This document shows positions 11,845-23,986 of a stretch of DNA of 61,918 nt, piece by piece. Every line of letters starts with the position of its first letter. Position 1 is the first letter of the stretch. Under the pieces are notes generated by a model that had not been told where the DNA came from, ran no database searches, and saw only the letters and a program-made list of their open reading frames with translations. Made by a program: the position numbers and the translations under genes. Location: assembly GCF_000003815.2 (NCBI RefSeq), contig NC_049985.1:15469207-15531124 (forward strand), in the 5' to 3' direction. Source of the stretch: Branchiostoma floridae (lineage: Eukaryota > Chordata > Leptocardii > Amphioxiformes > Branchiostomatidae).

Positions 11845-14800
11845 CTACATGCTTAAGTGATAAGGTTTGTTGTGCATTGTTAGTTCATGATGTAGCTTCT
11901 TACATGTACTTTGTACAAATGTATAAAGATTATGGCTGTATTGGTATTGCTTTAAAAGTTTTATACAAGGCACATGTTCTTCTAGGTACAGTACAAATTT
12001 CTTCTCCAAGTCTGATCGTTCTTCAGGGTACACGTCATGCCCACAGCACTTCTTGTGTCCGACAGACCAGTGTTGTTTCTGACAGTCACGGCTGCAGTAG
12101 CGGGTCAGCTTGCACCGGCCGCACAGCTTCAGGGTTTTCCTGCAGAAGAGGTACAAATGCTGATCAGGGACTGGATCAAATCAAGGACGTTCATATAACG
12201 TCCTTGGTCAAATTCACAGAAACTATTTAGATCTTAGTTTGACGGTTACAAAAAAAATTTAAAGTGAAACATGTACATACTTTTTTTTTAGTCAATTCAT
12301 TCAATTGTAACATTTGCACAGAGGATGAGAAAAGTATTGTGCGAAGAATAATCCATCAACCACGGAACCACCGTCAGCAAAACCTACCTGTAGCCCGGTT
12401 TGCCACACTTAGGGTTGCAGCATCTCAACAGATTGGACTTCCTTGCCTCTTGTACCAGCTTTATACTCTCTTCCACAGAATCACAGTTTTCGACTTCTCT
12501 CCACAACCTAGTAAAACTATAAACAAAGTAAGACTCAGGGAATGGCATATCGATGTATTTTCTATATATATACATGTAAACTCGTCTAAAAAGATTTACT
12601 GGCTTTTAATATGTATTGACATCAGGCACATGTACCCCCCCCCCCCAACAAACACAGAAACACGCACAGACACACAAACGATACCTCAGTTTTTCATGGT
12701 GGTTACAATCGTTTATTCTATTCTATTCTATTCTAATCTATTCTATTCTAATATAAATGAAATGTGTGACACTTGCCTCTGGCCTACATAATCATCTGTC
12801 AAATCAGTCCTTGCTCCAAGCTCAATCAGTCGCCGAACTGTGTCGACATGTTTGTAGCGACATGCATTCATGAGTGGAGTGCGCTGGAAGCCGTCCCGTA
12901 TGTCCACTGTTGCACCATGCTGCACCAGCAAATCCACCACTTCTGTCCAACCTGAGGTTTGGTTTGTGACACAAGAAATACATATAAAGACATAGTTGCC
13001 TTCCGGGAGCTATAATATGCACATCTTACCACACGAATAAAGACTCATCTGTGTTGGTAGAATCCAAAGTTGTATACTTTAAGCTTCGTTCTAACCCAAA
13101 GAAAACACTAATCATGAATTTTCATGAGTCGATCTGCTGCTCTGCCGCAACATTAGTCTCCGAGCAGACCCTACGGTGCCTTGGAAACAGTATCAAAGCT
13201 GGCAAAGGAGTATAGCCGACCAAAGGGATATAGCTATAGCCGGCTAAGGGAGTCAAACGGGCATGCCAGCTTTGATACTATTTCTAAGGCACCGTAGTGT
13301 CTGCTTGGAGACTACCGCGACATTGCCTTCTTTTCAAATTAGTTTTTGGATTGCCATGATTCAAGAGCAGTCAATTACATTTTACCGTGAACATTTGGAA
13401 ATGTGGTGCTTAACGTTAACAGACAAGCATTTGTTTTGTATTTAACTATTCTCCAAGCAGAGGTTGGGTCGCGAAGATAGTACATGTAAACATGTAGTTA
13501 GAGTAGTCATGATTTTTACTGGCTCACTTCCCTCACCTCTGCCGCAAAACGGAACGGATCAAACCTTTTCAAGGGGAGGCGGGCCAGTAAAAACATTGAC
13601 CACTACTATCTCCACGACCCAACCTCTGCTTGGAGAATAGCATTGCCATTTTTTTCTATTTGCTTTTGGACAGAGGGGGACAATGTGGCACTGCACTCAA
13701 GTTTTTTGCTATATTAACAGTGCCACATACACGGTACAGACAGAAGGTAAAGATAGTCTTTTACCTCCCCGACCGAAGTCAGGTACCCATTTTCACACCT
13801 GGGTGAAGTGAGGAAGGTCGTGTAAAGTGCCTTTCCCAAGGGCACAAGGCAGGAGCGGGGCATCGAACTCAGAACCTCTAGGTTCCGAGCCGAACGCTCT
13901 ACCAGTTACGCCACGCCTGACGCCACGTAGCATTGCCATTGACCTACCTCCGGCCGCTGCTGCATGAAGGGGAGCCGATGTCCCCATGGCTCTCTTCACT
14001 ACAGACGCCCCCTTGTGGAGAAGCAGTCTAACCACGTCCAAATGCCCCTTTTGACAAGCGATGAGCAACGGCGTGCATGGTGGTAAGGTTGTGTCATCGC
14101 CCGAGTTCCAAACATCCAACTGGTCAAAATCAATGTCAGCACCTGAGTTGAAAATGAATTGCACATGCGAGATTTCATTACATTGATATATTTTGCAAGG
14201 ATGTCAAGCCAGCCTCCTTAGTACTAGTACATGTACTAGTATTGGAAAGTTTCAAGGACTTGATATAAGATTAAAAGAAAGTTGATCAGTGCCAGGCTAC
14301 ATGTCCGCTGGCCAGCGAACCAAACCTCTGCTCGGAGGGCAATAATTCTAAGTCCAAGCAGAGGCAGAGGTTTCGGTCGGGAGTATAGTCGCAGTAGTTG
14401 TCTAGTTTCAAGTTGTCTAGTTTCTCTAATGCCGGGAAAGGGAGTTTGCTTAGAACGGTAGTTTGAGCGAAACGTCTTCCATCGTATGCATGATGGCAAA
14501 CTCACTTTTCCGGCATTTAAATAATAGAGAATTTTAGCCAAATTTGAAAGTATATGTAGCATAACCANNNNNNNNNNNNNNNNNNNNNNNNNNNNNNNNN
14601 NNNNNNNNNNNNNNNNNNNNNNNNNNNNNNNNNNNNNNNNNNNNNNNNNNNNNNNNNNNNNNNNNNNNNNNNNNNNNNNNNNNNNNNNNNNNNNNNNNNN
14701 NNNNNNNNNNNNNNNNNNNNNNNNNNNNNNNNNNNNNNNNNNNNNNNNNNNNNNCTGAGAAAGCCCGATAAAAACGACTAAAAAAACGCTAAAAAAACAG

Positions 14801-17800
14801 CCGGATCCGAACCTCTGCTTGGAGAGTAGCCCACAACAGCTGTGCTAGGCTTCTCAATTCAGTCCTTGATCGCATGTTAATGCTAGCCTCTACCACGCTT
14901 CGTGGCTCTGTGGTCTAATTGTAGAAATTGGACAAATAGAATCTATAGTACGCTAGGGGAGTTAGCCGGACAGAAGAGTAACATGCATTGGCATAATACC
15001 GGTAGTAAGACTTATACCGGTAGATTAAAAATACTGGAACTTAAAGAGATCTACACATGCAACAATAGTTATTTCTAACCTGTGCACACTTCAGACATCT
15101 ACGTTTCTACCGATCCACGGAGCCTGGTAGAGGCTATGTTAATGCCTGAATAACACTGAAAAGATCAAAAGGTGTCACCAATGCACTGTACTGTACTTCA
15201 CACTTGTGTAGAAATCCTCATTTGTAATTTAACATCTATTACCATAATACCGGTACGTTTACGACGATTTCTCTAGCCATACTGATTTGACAAATTGTCA
15301 ACGCATCATTTTCTCCAGTTACATGTTGCTGTTATAGGTTACCCTTGCCACTTCTTCTGTGTAACTTTTCTGCCACTCTTGTCCTGCTAAAAGCGTAATA
15401 TTGTAATTGTAACACGCCGCGGAATTACACGGCGAACGGGCGCGTGGTTGGGAGGGGGTAAAAAATACCGGTAGGAAGAAACACGGCACAATTAACTGCC
15501 GCTATGTACATTTATACATCCTCTGATGTTCCTTCCTTTTCTGTCAGTAAATGCATAAAACATAAACCTGCATGAGCATACAAAATGTCATGAGAAAACG
15601 GACGTATGCTGTCAAGAATTTTCATTTAACTTCTGTCCGTCACAACCGCTATGACGTAACACTTCACTGCTAGCGTAGATACATACGTGTATAAAAATGG
15701 CGGGAAAATGGCTGCGTACGTTCAATTTTGCCCATTCAGTCGTAGATCCGGGCTATTATGCAACGGTTCTTCACACTTTTACATGAGTTGTAGGTCACCA
15801 ACAGAAATTCAAGATTGTTGTTGAATCATGTTCGTCTTGTGCCGTGAGCATGTGTAATTATGATCTATAAATTTGGCAATGAATGTGACAGTGTGTTCGT
15901 CCCACGACGAGCTGCCTACCCCGAAAAAGATACTGAAAACTTTTGGCCTTGTTGTCTTCGAATGCATTGTTATCGATGCTTTGTAAATGATGTATTGGAC
16001 ACCTAGATGTCTGAAGTGTGCACAGCTCAGAAATAACTATTGTTGCATGTGTAGATCTCTTTAAGTTCCAGTATTTTTAATCTACCGGTATAAGTCTTAC
16101 TACCGGTATTATGCCAATGCATGTTACATTTAAATGAGCGTCATTTTCAAACAAGGAGGTTGAAAAAAGCAAGGAGGTTAAAAAAAAGGAACCCAACTCA
16201 AAGCGAAGTTATGTAATAGATAGATCATGGGAGTGGCCTGACTATGTGGATTTGGTACTGCTCCGCACTCGCCGAAAGGCAGTAAATCTTTTCAATCTCA
16301 GTTGGGTGTGAACAGAGGGCTTATTCACATGTAAATTACATACTAATAAAGATTACCACACCAGTGCGAAGCTCAGTGCACCGCCGACACCTTTTGATCT
16401 TTTCCGTGATATTCGGGCAATTTACATGCTATCTCAGGCTGAACGGTCTAGCACGACTGTTGTTGGCCACTTTTATCTTTTGATCCTTTTGATATAACAA
16501 ACGGCGGCGATTACTGCTACTGTAAAGCTACGATCGAAACCTCTACTTGGAGGATTACTACTCTCCAAGCAGAGGTTCGGTCCGCTGGACAGCCGACATC
16601 AAATAAACAATACATAACCAGGGGGGCCCATACATACATCGCTTCTCCTTTACCCGACAAGCCAGTAAAAAATCATGACCGATGCAGTACTTAGGTCACA
16701 TACCAGGTGGTCCAAAATATCAACCTTGACCTTTGTCTTCCCACACCTACCTACCTACCAAATATCATCNNNNNNNNNNNNNNNNNNNNNNNNNNNNNNN
16801 NNNNNNNNNNNNNNNNNNNNNNNNNNNNNNNNNNNNNNNNNNNNNNNNNNNNNNNNNNNNNNNNNNNNNNNNNNNNNNNNNNNNNNNNNNNNNNNNNNNN
16901 NNNNNNNNNNNNNNNNNNNNNNNNNNNNNNNNNNNNNNNNNNNNNNNNNNNNNNNNNNNNNNNNNNNNNNNNNNNNNNNNNNNNNNNNNNNNNNNNNNNN
17001 NNNNNNNNNNNNNNNNNNNNNNNNNNNNNNNCACAACTCCAGGGTGGCGGAGCAGTACCAAATCCACATAGTCAGGCCACTACCAGGATCTATCTGACTT
17101 AGAACATGGCCATCTTTCCGAAGCAAAATACACTTTTTTGTCATTAGAAACATGCAGTTTGTTTTCCTAGCAAGCCAACAGACAGGCTATATTCCTCTCC
17201 TATTTGCCATTCATGACCCTGGTGATGGCGCCTCACACCTTTCCTCGTGAGGCTTGTATGAAATTCATGTCTGGTTTTACGACACTTTTTTGCACCACAA
17301 TGCCATTGTTCTTTGGGTGTATGTCAGATTTATCCCAGTTCCCAACCTGACCTCAAAGCAGTAGGACGTGGCATGTCTTGAAGGCCCATTTCTCGAGTAT
17401 GTTCAGCCGTTTCTACAGTATGTTAAGGCGAGTTCCGATCACAGCCCGACACGTCTGAGTTCCAGCTCGAGCTGGTGGTGTAAAACGTTTTGCTGCAGCA
17501 TGGTGGCATCTCTGCCGAACTACGAGGGGGGTTCAATAAGTTCTTTGCCTCACCAAGAAATAACAAGCACAACTCAGATTTTCAGGCACAACTTCATAGT
17601 ATGAAGTCTTTTATCAATATCCTCCAAATTACAAATCATTGGAGTCATTACTTTCCAGGCATTCGTTTTTTCTAAATTAGAAGGTAAGTGGGGAGAAAAA
17701 GAAGGGTGAAGTGTGATCAGACAATTTGACCTCACACCTCAGGTTGCAGATCAATTGTCCACCTTTTTTTTTCGTTATCCCTTACCTAACGTTACTGGGT

Positions 17801-20450
17801 GTCGCCTGCAACATGATGATCACAATAATTTGAATTTTGGTACACATTTATATAAGACNNNNNNNNNNNNNNNNNNNNNNNNNNNNNNNNNNNNNNNNNN
17901 NNNNNNNNNNNNNNNNNNNNNNNNNNNNNNNNNNNNNNNNNNNNNNNNNNNNNNNNNNCCGAGAAAAAATAAGCACAGCTCAGATTTCGAAGCATAGATG
18001 TCAAGTATAAAGTCTTATATAAATATGTACCAAAATTCAAATTAGTGTGATCATTACTTTGCAGGCGACACCCAGTAACGTTAGGTGAGGGAGAAGGAAA
18101 AAAACGTGGACAATTGACCTGACCTGAGTGTGTGGGTCAATTTGCGCTGCTGGAAGTTAGAAACCCAATTCTTTTTGCTTGAAATAGGAAGAGAATCATT
18201 ATCAAACATTTTGACAACGTCTGTTGTTAATTTATGGCATGGGAAACTAGACCCACACATGTCTGATCACAATTCACACAACTTTTTTCTCGCCACTTAC
18301 CTTCTAATTTAGGAAAAACGAATGCCTGGAAAGTAATGACTCCAATGATTTGAAATTTGGAGGATATTGAAAAAAGACTTCATACTATGAAGTTGTGCCT
18401 GAAAATCTGAGTTGTGCTTGTTATTTCTTGGTGAGGCAAAGAACTTATTGAACCCCCCTCGTATTCTGTAGTTTTGATCCTGACCAGCTCCTGCCAGACA
18501 GACCGGCCAATGTCGCTGCCCCCTCCCCCATTTCATTCGCCCTGCTGGAGCAGCCGTTCTGACGAGCTGTCCTGTTCCCTGTTCGACCCGTTCCTGGTAG
18601 ACCACAACATGCATTATCTTCCAACATTTTTAGTTTGTTTCTCGTTTATGGAAGTATCGATCGTATGCCACATGTTTGCTTCGTTTTGATCAATTTAACT
18701 CGCATGTTTTTATGTAGCATTTCTACTTTTTAAAAGTTTTTCTTTACTATCTTTGAACCTGTTCCCTAGCTTGATGTAATCAAGAAGGTTATATGTTTCA
18801 TGTCTTTGACGTAACGCTGTTTGTACATTTTCTTGTTACAAGAAACTCTTTATTATTGTCTTGTTCGTTTTCTGACTTTCTTTCACAGTTGTCATTACAA
18901 TTCCCTTTGTTTATGATATGAATAAAGATGTTCAGTAACATAGGTTGATTTGCTGTTTCCCTTTTTGTTAATTCTTTAATTGCTTTTAATTGCATGAGAA
19001 AGGTGGGCGTCTCCAACTTAGTCAATTTATTCGTTGGTTGGTACACCCCTACCCCAAGGGAGACCATTCAGTTGAATGGTGGGCGTCTCCAACTTAGTCA
19101 ATTTATTCGTTACTTAGTACACCCCTACCCCTAGGGACACCATACTATGTGGATATAGTCACAAGAAATACTCGCTCCTGATTGGCTGAGGAAAGATGGC
19201 CATGTTCTAACTACTGAATAATCCCAATTTGTCTGATTTCTCCCGTAATAATGAAAACAGCATTTGTGAAGTAAAACAAGATGTCAATGAAAATCAATGA
19301 ATAACCGTGCCCAAATGTTGTATACGTCGTATAATAGGCTATATACATATAGCCTCCATAGCAGGCCTTCTAATGTCTTTTCTGGCTCATAATACACTTT
19401 TGCCTGCCATTTCTTTGTGTACTGGGTCGCTGATTGCCGACCGTCGCTGATTACAAGGCCTTAAGTGAGCCAAAAAAAATGACCCAGAGAGCCTGTATGG
19501 AGGCTACTGTACACAGATGTTATTGGGAGTTTGGCAGTTCCCGTGGGCGGTGCGTTAGGGTCAAGCAAGGAGGTTGAAAGAGCTCCTGGGGGCCAGGTAA
19601 GGATTTAACGTTTACAGTAGACTTGAGACTTGAGTATTAGACTTGAGAATTGAGTATTAAACCTCCTTGCTCCTGGTCTATAATGTCATTTCGGAAGTTG
19701 CCAATTGACCAGTGTCATGGCCTTTTTGTATTTATCGTAATGAGTTGTGTTTCTCCCAAACGGACGCGGGACCCCTTGCTTGATGCGAGATCGAGGGGCC
19801 ACGTACCCTGGGAGCCAGACAGGACCGGGTAGCTAGAGAGGTAGCTAGCGAGTTTTGTTCGGGGAGCCAAGGCAGTCAGCCCAACTACCTCACTCACATT
19901 AGCGCTCCGGGAGTTATCGCTACCCGGGATAAGGGCAGGTGGACCCAATCGGGCTTTAAACTCCGTGGGGCGCTAATAGGAGCTCGGCGGGCCTGACTGT
20001 CTTGGGTCACCGAATAAACTGTCCTAGCTGCCCGATCTCGGGGCCACGATGGGGGCAGTGCAGCGAGTATGAAAGCAGGGTTGATCATAGTTGACCAATG
20101 TCGTCATTCCTGATAACACTTGTGAGATACAGAGAGAACATAATCTGATCTGTCATGAGCAGAAATGCTGACCGTCATTTCGAAAACCGCGCGAAATGTT
20201 ATGACTGCAATCCAAGCGCCACGGGTGTCCCGCCCCTTGCGCGCGTTCTAGACTCTCCCAACATCTCCGCAGATGTCGGGAAAAACTGTGTCTAGATCAC
20301 CCCGAGATTCCAGTCATTAGCCTAGAACCAAAAATTATGCCTACGGTAGTTTACTTGGTTCGACTTACCAGCTTCCAGTGCTGCGTTGACGCCTTCGACT
20401 GATCCATACAAAGCCGCAGACAGCAGACATCTATTCGCATTTTCCGCCAT
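11845..20450 (-). CDS. AM2: ankyrin-repeat/MYND zinc-finger protein, 5 exons, 288 aa
   Basis: Minus-strand exons are 20369-20450, 13948-14142, 12777-12951, 12388-12507 and 11845-12139, giving 867 nt in one frame. Exon 1 reads MAENANRCLLSAALYGSVEG. Exon 2 reads GADIDFDQLDVWNSGDDTTL and then HLDVVRLLLHKGASVVKR. Exon 3 carries TEVVDLLVQHGATVDIRDGF. The MYND finger spans about residues 179-226 with RCCNPKCGKPGYR and LCGRCKLTRYCSRDCQKQHW. The tail (about 60 residues, Lys/His/Tyr rich) is the longest in the array. Intron 3 has a GC donor (AGAG|GCAAGT). Intron 1 is about 6.2 kb with three gaps, a mariner-like foldback element and an inverted copy of AM3-type intron sequence. Exon 1 is assigned because no other exon 1 lies between 14.1 and 20.4 kb; an exon hidden in a gap is the main risk. 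Confidence 0.82.
13156..13312. mobile_element. MITE family 2 (TA-flanked foldback, terminus GTCTCC)
   Basis: It begins GTCTCCGAGCAGACCCTACGG and ends in its imperfect complement TGTCTGCTTGGAGAC, with TA on both sides. The internal arms GTATCAAAGCTGGCAAAGGAG and CCAGCTTTGATACTATTTC pair. Other copies are at 29899-30031 and 60710-60884. It lies in AM2 intron 2. Confidence 0.75.
13449..13637. mobile_element. MITE family 1 variant (terminus TTCTCCAAGCAGAGGTTGGG)
   Basis: The inverted termini TTCTCCAAGCAGAGGTTGGG and CCCAACCTCTGCTTGGAGAA are perfect, with TA duplicated on both sides. It lies in AM2 intron 2 and shares its outer 15 bp with the other family 1 copies but not its core. Confidence 0.8.
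13755..13922 (-). repeat. tRNA-derived SINE
   Basis: On the minus strand the segment starts GGCGTGGCGTAACTGGTAGA and continues with a tRNA-like box B, GAGTTCGATGCC. Then come CTTGGGAAAGGCACTTTACA, a CCTCACTTCACCCAGGTGTG block and GGGTACCTGACTTCGGTCGG. A tRNA head with A and B boxes followed by a conserved core is the structure of a tRNA-derived SINE. It sits in AM2 intron 2, just before exon 2 on the plus-strand map. It has presumably lost independent tRNA function, because the acceptor stem is not maintained. Confidence 0.75.
14568..14754. other. Assembly gap
   Basis: Run of N in AM2 intron 1. Confidence 1.
14755..16769. other. AM2 intron 1, nested repeats
   Basis: From left to right it holds: the right arm of a family 1 MITE (to about 14827); a family 3 foldback element (14883-15138, GCCTCTACC ends) that has itself received a repeat of about 125 bp (14986-15108); that same repeat again, inverted, at 16004-16130; a forward intron 1 block (15140-15240); and a reverse-oriented block (16254-16769) that matches AM3 intron 1 sequence at 24061-24560 in inverse orientation. 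No exon is seen. Confidence 0.6.
16770..17031. other. Assembly gap
   Basis: Run of N in AM2 intron 1. Confidence 1.
17523..18461. mobile_element. Mariner-like foldback element with very long inverted arms
   Basis: The termini CGAGGGGGGTTCAATAAGTT (left) and AACTTATTGAACCCCCCTCG (right) are perfect inverted repeats flanked by TA. The inverted similarity runs far inward: it includes GCCTCACCAAGAAATAA, GGCATTCGTTTTT and GGGTGTCGCCTGCA with their complements near 18430, 18320 and 18065. The TA duplication and a TTCAATAAGTT-type terminus fit Tc1/mariner elements. No transposase is readable, though a 100-base gap (17859-17958) lies at the centre. It is in AM2 intron 1. Confidence 0.75.
17859..17958. 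other. Assembly gap, 100 N
   Basis: Run of N at the centre of the mariner-like palindrome, where assemblers commonly fail. Confidence 1.
19001..19140. repeat. 77-bp tandem duplication
   Basis: GGTGGGCGTCTCCAACTTAG followed by TCAATTTATTCGTT and GTACACCCCTACCCC occurs twice, starting near 19001 and 19078. It is non-coding, in AM2 intron 1. Confidence 0.8.
19808..20045. repeat. Dispersed foldback repeat, copy 2 of 2
   Basis: Same sequence as 10496-10722, starting CCCTGGGAGCCAGACAGGAC. An extra AGAGGTAGCTAG duplication near 19836 distinguishes it. It lies about 330 bp from AM2 exon 1, on its intron side. Confidence 0.65.
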
Positions 20451-20518
20451 TTTCGCTAGGACCACGGTTTCTGGGCACCTTTTCAAGACTGAAGACACAT
20501 GTGGGGAAGTTGTTTTGC

Positions 20519-20539
20519 CACGTGATCTGTTGTCACGTG
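20519..20539 (-). promoter_or_regulatory. AM2 promoter E-boxes
   Basis: CACGTG occurs at 20519-20524 and 20534-20539, 69-89 bp upstream of the AM2 ATG. By comparison with AM5, the first of the two standard E-boxes was lost in a short deletion between AAGTTG and GTTTTGCCACGTGA. The retained pair corresponds to the second box plus the outer GTCACGTGAGCAGAATGA module. Confidence 0.6.
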
Positions 20540-20660
20540 AGCAGAATGACAACGTAAAAGTAAAAAGAGTGTTGAAAAGTTGGTTTTCTATCAGTAGTTT
20601 TTTTCTACTTAAGGATAAATTTATTTTCCTATTCATGCTTTTAGTGATTCATGATTCATT

Positions 20661-20676
20661 CACAAATATGCGAAGA
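20661..20676 (-). promoter_or_regulatory. Upstream CAAATATGCGAAGA block, AM2
   Basis: CACAAATATGCGAAGA lies about 215 bp upstream of the AM2 ATG. The same 14-16 bp motif, in the same orientation relative to the gene, precedes AM4, AM5, AM6 (displaced) and AM9, with a shortened form at AM7. Confidence 0.55.
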
Positions 20677-21064
20677 AGTGTATGGGTGGGTGTGCCTCTT
20701 GCGTTTGGCTGCTTTGGACCGTTACATTTTGTTCAAGCAGAGGTTGGACGGGTAGATCGCTAGCTTTCTTTTGCTTGCTCTGGGTGCGACTGAGAAGCTC
20801 TCTGAGAGCGGTGGATTGGTTACTAGTATTCCAAAGCTAGGGTGCGTACAATGTTTGTTTGGCTATGTTTTTCTTTCCCTTTACATTCCAACAGTTATTA
20901 CTTGTCAATATTCTGAAGAAATACGTTATTTCTTACACCATAGGTTTCCTTCACAATAGGATTTCCTGTTTGGTCATGTTCTTTCCCTATCCCCCTCCCC
21001 CCTCTCTCGATATACGTAGACATTTATCAATTCAAGACTTTCAGACATTGCATGAAATGAAAGT

Positions 21065-21070
21065 TTATTT
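21065..21070 (-). terminator. Likely AM3 poly(A) signal
   Basis: AATAAA on the minus strand in the context GCCAAATAAACTTTCATTTCA, 386 bases past the AM3 stop. The context matches the other copies. Confidence 0.65.
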
Positions 21071-21455
21071 GGCTACTTGTAAAACTGACAGTTTCAAGAA
21101 AAGAGATAAGCAAAAGTAGAAAACTTATTATATCTATGAGACATGTTTATGTTAGTTCAATAATCTATAAATCCAACTAAAAATATAAAAAGTGATCTTC
21201 TTAGCACAGGGATAATGACTACTTCATAAGCCTGACTACTTGGCTACTCAGTGCAAACAGCAATGGCATAGCTGACATGAACTTTGGGCGTTATTTTCTT
21301 TACAAGGACACCAGAATCATATCCTTAGACAGAAATAGTAGTCTATATGGTTCAGGTTACGTACCATGCAACTTGCTACTCTGTGAAACATTTGATACGG
21401 CTGTAGCGGTATCGTGTGGTCAATAATGATTCATATAGAATGTTTTATACGAGAG

Positions 21456-23350
21456 TCATGTTTTTTGTTCATGTTCATTAATGTACATTAGCAATTTTTG
21501 CACCGATTGGAAGGGGTCTGGTCGATCGTCAGTGTACACGTCATGCCCACAGCACTTCTTGTGTCCGACAGACCAGTGTTGTGTCTGACAGTCACGGCTG
21601 CAGTAGCGGGTCAGCTTGCACCGGCCACACAACTTCAGGGTTTTCCTGTAGAAGATTAACATGTACAAATGCTTAACTTGAAAGTTCATGTAGAAGTCAT
21701 TATTGAACTAGTTTAACTGTAGTATCCAACGCAATTTTTGGTAAAAATGCTGTTCAGAGGCTGGGTCAACTTCACAGAAAATCTTTCGATCTCAGTCTGT
21801 AGGTAGCCTCATTAAACATCGCTTATAGCAGCCCGACCAACATCCACCGGCCTGCAGAGATGGGCCAATTACAGCCCCGGACAGCAGAATTTGTGTTACA
21901 ATCTAAGTCTATAGGCTGCAAAGTTATTTAGATGTAATCATGTACATACTTTTTTCTTTGAGTCAAATGCAACATAGGGTTAAAAAAAGTATGGTGCGAT
22001 ACATCACCGAAGGAATTATCACTAACAAAACCTACCTGTAGCCTGGTTTGCCACACTTAGGGTTGCAGCATCTCAACAGCTTGGTCTTCCTCGCCTCATG
22101 TATCAGCTTTACACTCTCTTCCACAGTGTCAGGGTTTTCGACTTCTTTCCACAACCTAGTGAAATGTGTGACTCATTTAGAGAAGAAGATGTATACGTTT
22201 TCTATAGCACTCATGCTGTAATAGCAATTTTCACTGGCTTTGAACGATGTAATGAAGACAGCAGACACACAGACACGCACACTAAGTAACACACTAAAAG
22301 AAACAAAGCTTAAAGAGAAACCGAGTCCGTCCAGCTTCCTTTGAAAGTTTACACATGACAAGTATGAAATTCCTACCATTTACCATTAAGATGAATTATA
22401 ACACTGTCACTTCTCTCTCGTGTTGACTATTATGTAATGCATATGTGAGTAATTGGTATCTGTCAGTGTTCCACCTGCCATATTACATTACTAAATATAC
22501 ATGGTACACGTATTAAGATCCCATCACGGAAACACTGGTGTCGCAGCTATATATAATAGTGATGTCGACAGCCGTCGAGAGAGCGCTGTCACACCGGAAT
22601 TATACAATTTCTAGAGTAATGTTGCAACTTTGTTCCTGATTTGCATAATTTGCATAATGTTTCATCATTAATATTAGGGTACAATCATCCATTCTATTCT
22701 GATAGGAATGAAACGTATGAAACTTGCCTCTGGGCTATATACCCGCCGGTTATATCAGGTCTCGCTCCAAGCTCAATCAGTCGCCGAACTGTGTCGACAT
22801 GGTTGCTGGCAGCGGCATACATGAGTGGTGTGTTCTTGAAGCCGTCCCGTACGTCTAATGTTGCACCATGACGCACCAGCAGTTCCACCACTTCTGTCCT
22901 CCCTTAGGTTTGGTTTGAGACACGTGAAATACATATTAAAAATGTTGCATTCCACGTAATATGACATGCGATGTAAACTTGAATGAAGACTGATGTGTGT
23001 TGGTAGAATCCATAGTTGTAAAGTTTGAGCTTAGTTAGTTACAAAACACACACCAGGTAATTGTGAGTGTTTGGGAACTAAGGTAAAACATATTAACAAA
23101 CCGACAGTCGGACTAGATATAGATAAGGTAGTTTTGACGTAATCTCAAAGCAGATCCTACGGTAGCATAAGTACCAAAAGCTACCAGAGGAGTGAAGCCG
23201 GCCTAGGAGATCCTAGGAGTGTGTTTGGCTGATAACTCCCTTTGGCCAGCTATACTCCTTTGGTACTATCTTATAAATGCCACTGGTAAATCTGCCTGGA
23301 GATTAGTTTTGACGTTCTTGCTATAGAACATATTATGTTATATATACACA

Positions 23351-23397
<47 letters not shown>

Positions 23398-23889
23398 GCA
23401 TTTCTTTTGCATCAACCCACCATTGGCCGCTGCGCCGTGAAGGGGGACCTTTGTACCCGAGGTTCTCCCTACCACAGACGCCCCCTTGCGGAGCAGCAGC
23501 TTAACTACATCTACATGTCCGCTGAGGCAAGCGATGAACAATGCTGTGCATGGTGGTAGACTTGTGTCCTCGCCTGGGCTCCAGTTGGTCAGCTGATCAA
23601 AGTCAATGTCTGCACCTGCGTTTGGTGATCTATGATTTAGTGGAATGGACTGCACAAGCGAGATTTCTTTAATATGCTGATGTCATTTTGTAAGGATTAG
23701 TCAAACAAACACTAGATGAAAAGTTGCAATCGTGTTTCAAACTTTCAAGGACATTACATGAGAAAGTCATCAATACAAATTATTAGCCTCTACCAGGCTC
23801 CACAGGTCGCTGGAAATATAGTAGAAATTGGCCAAATAAGACAGAAAACACACCATAGGAGAGAGAGAGTGTATGTGTATGTGTATGTA

Positions 23890-23986
<97 letters not shown>

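Noticed and set aside
13263-13445. MPALILFLRHRSVCLET frame, also at 60682-60960
   Set aside because: The same frame appears in two family 2 MITE copies because it translates the MITE arm, not a gene.
13840-13915. A functional tRNA gene on the minus strand
   Set aside because: Box A and box B are present, but the acceptor stem is not paired and the sequence runs straight into a SINE core, so it was called a SINE.
15840-16000. A 35-codon frame (MNVTVCSSHDELPTPKKILK) between inverted repeat copies
   Set aside because: Short, no splice sites or family match, and within a repeat-rich intron. Chance cannot be excluded.
16675-17153. Several frames of 100-140 codons
   Set aside because: They consist mostly of N from an assembly gap.
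18309-18627. Frame reading RGGFNKFFASPRNNKHNSD, seen also near 17490
   Set aside because: It is the translated terminal inverted repeat of the mariner-like element and appears in both arms; no transposase motif is present.
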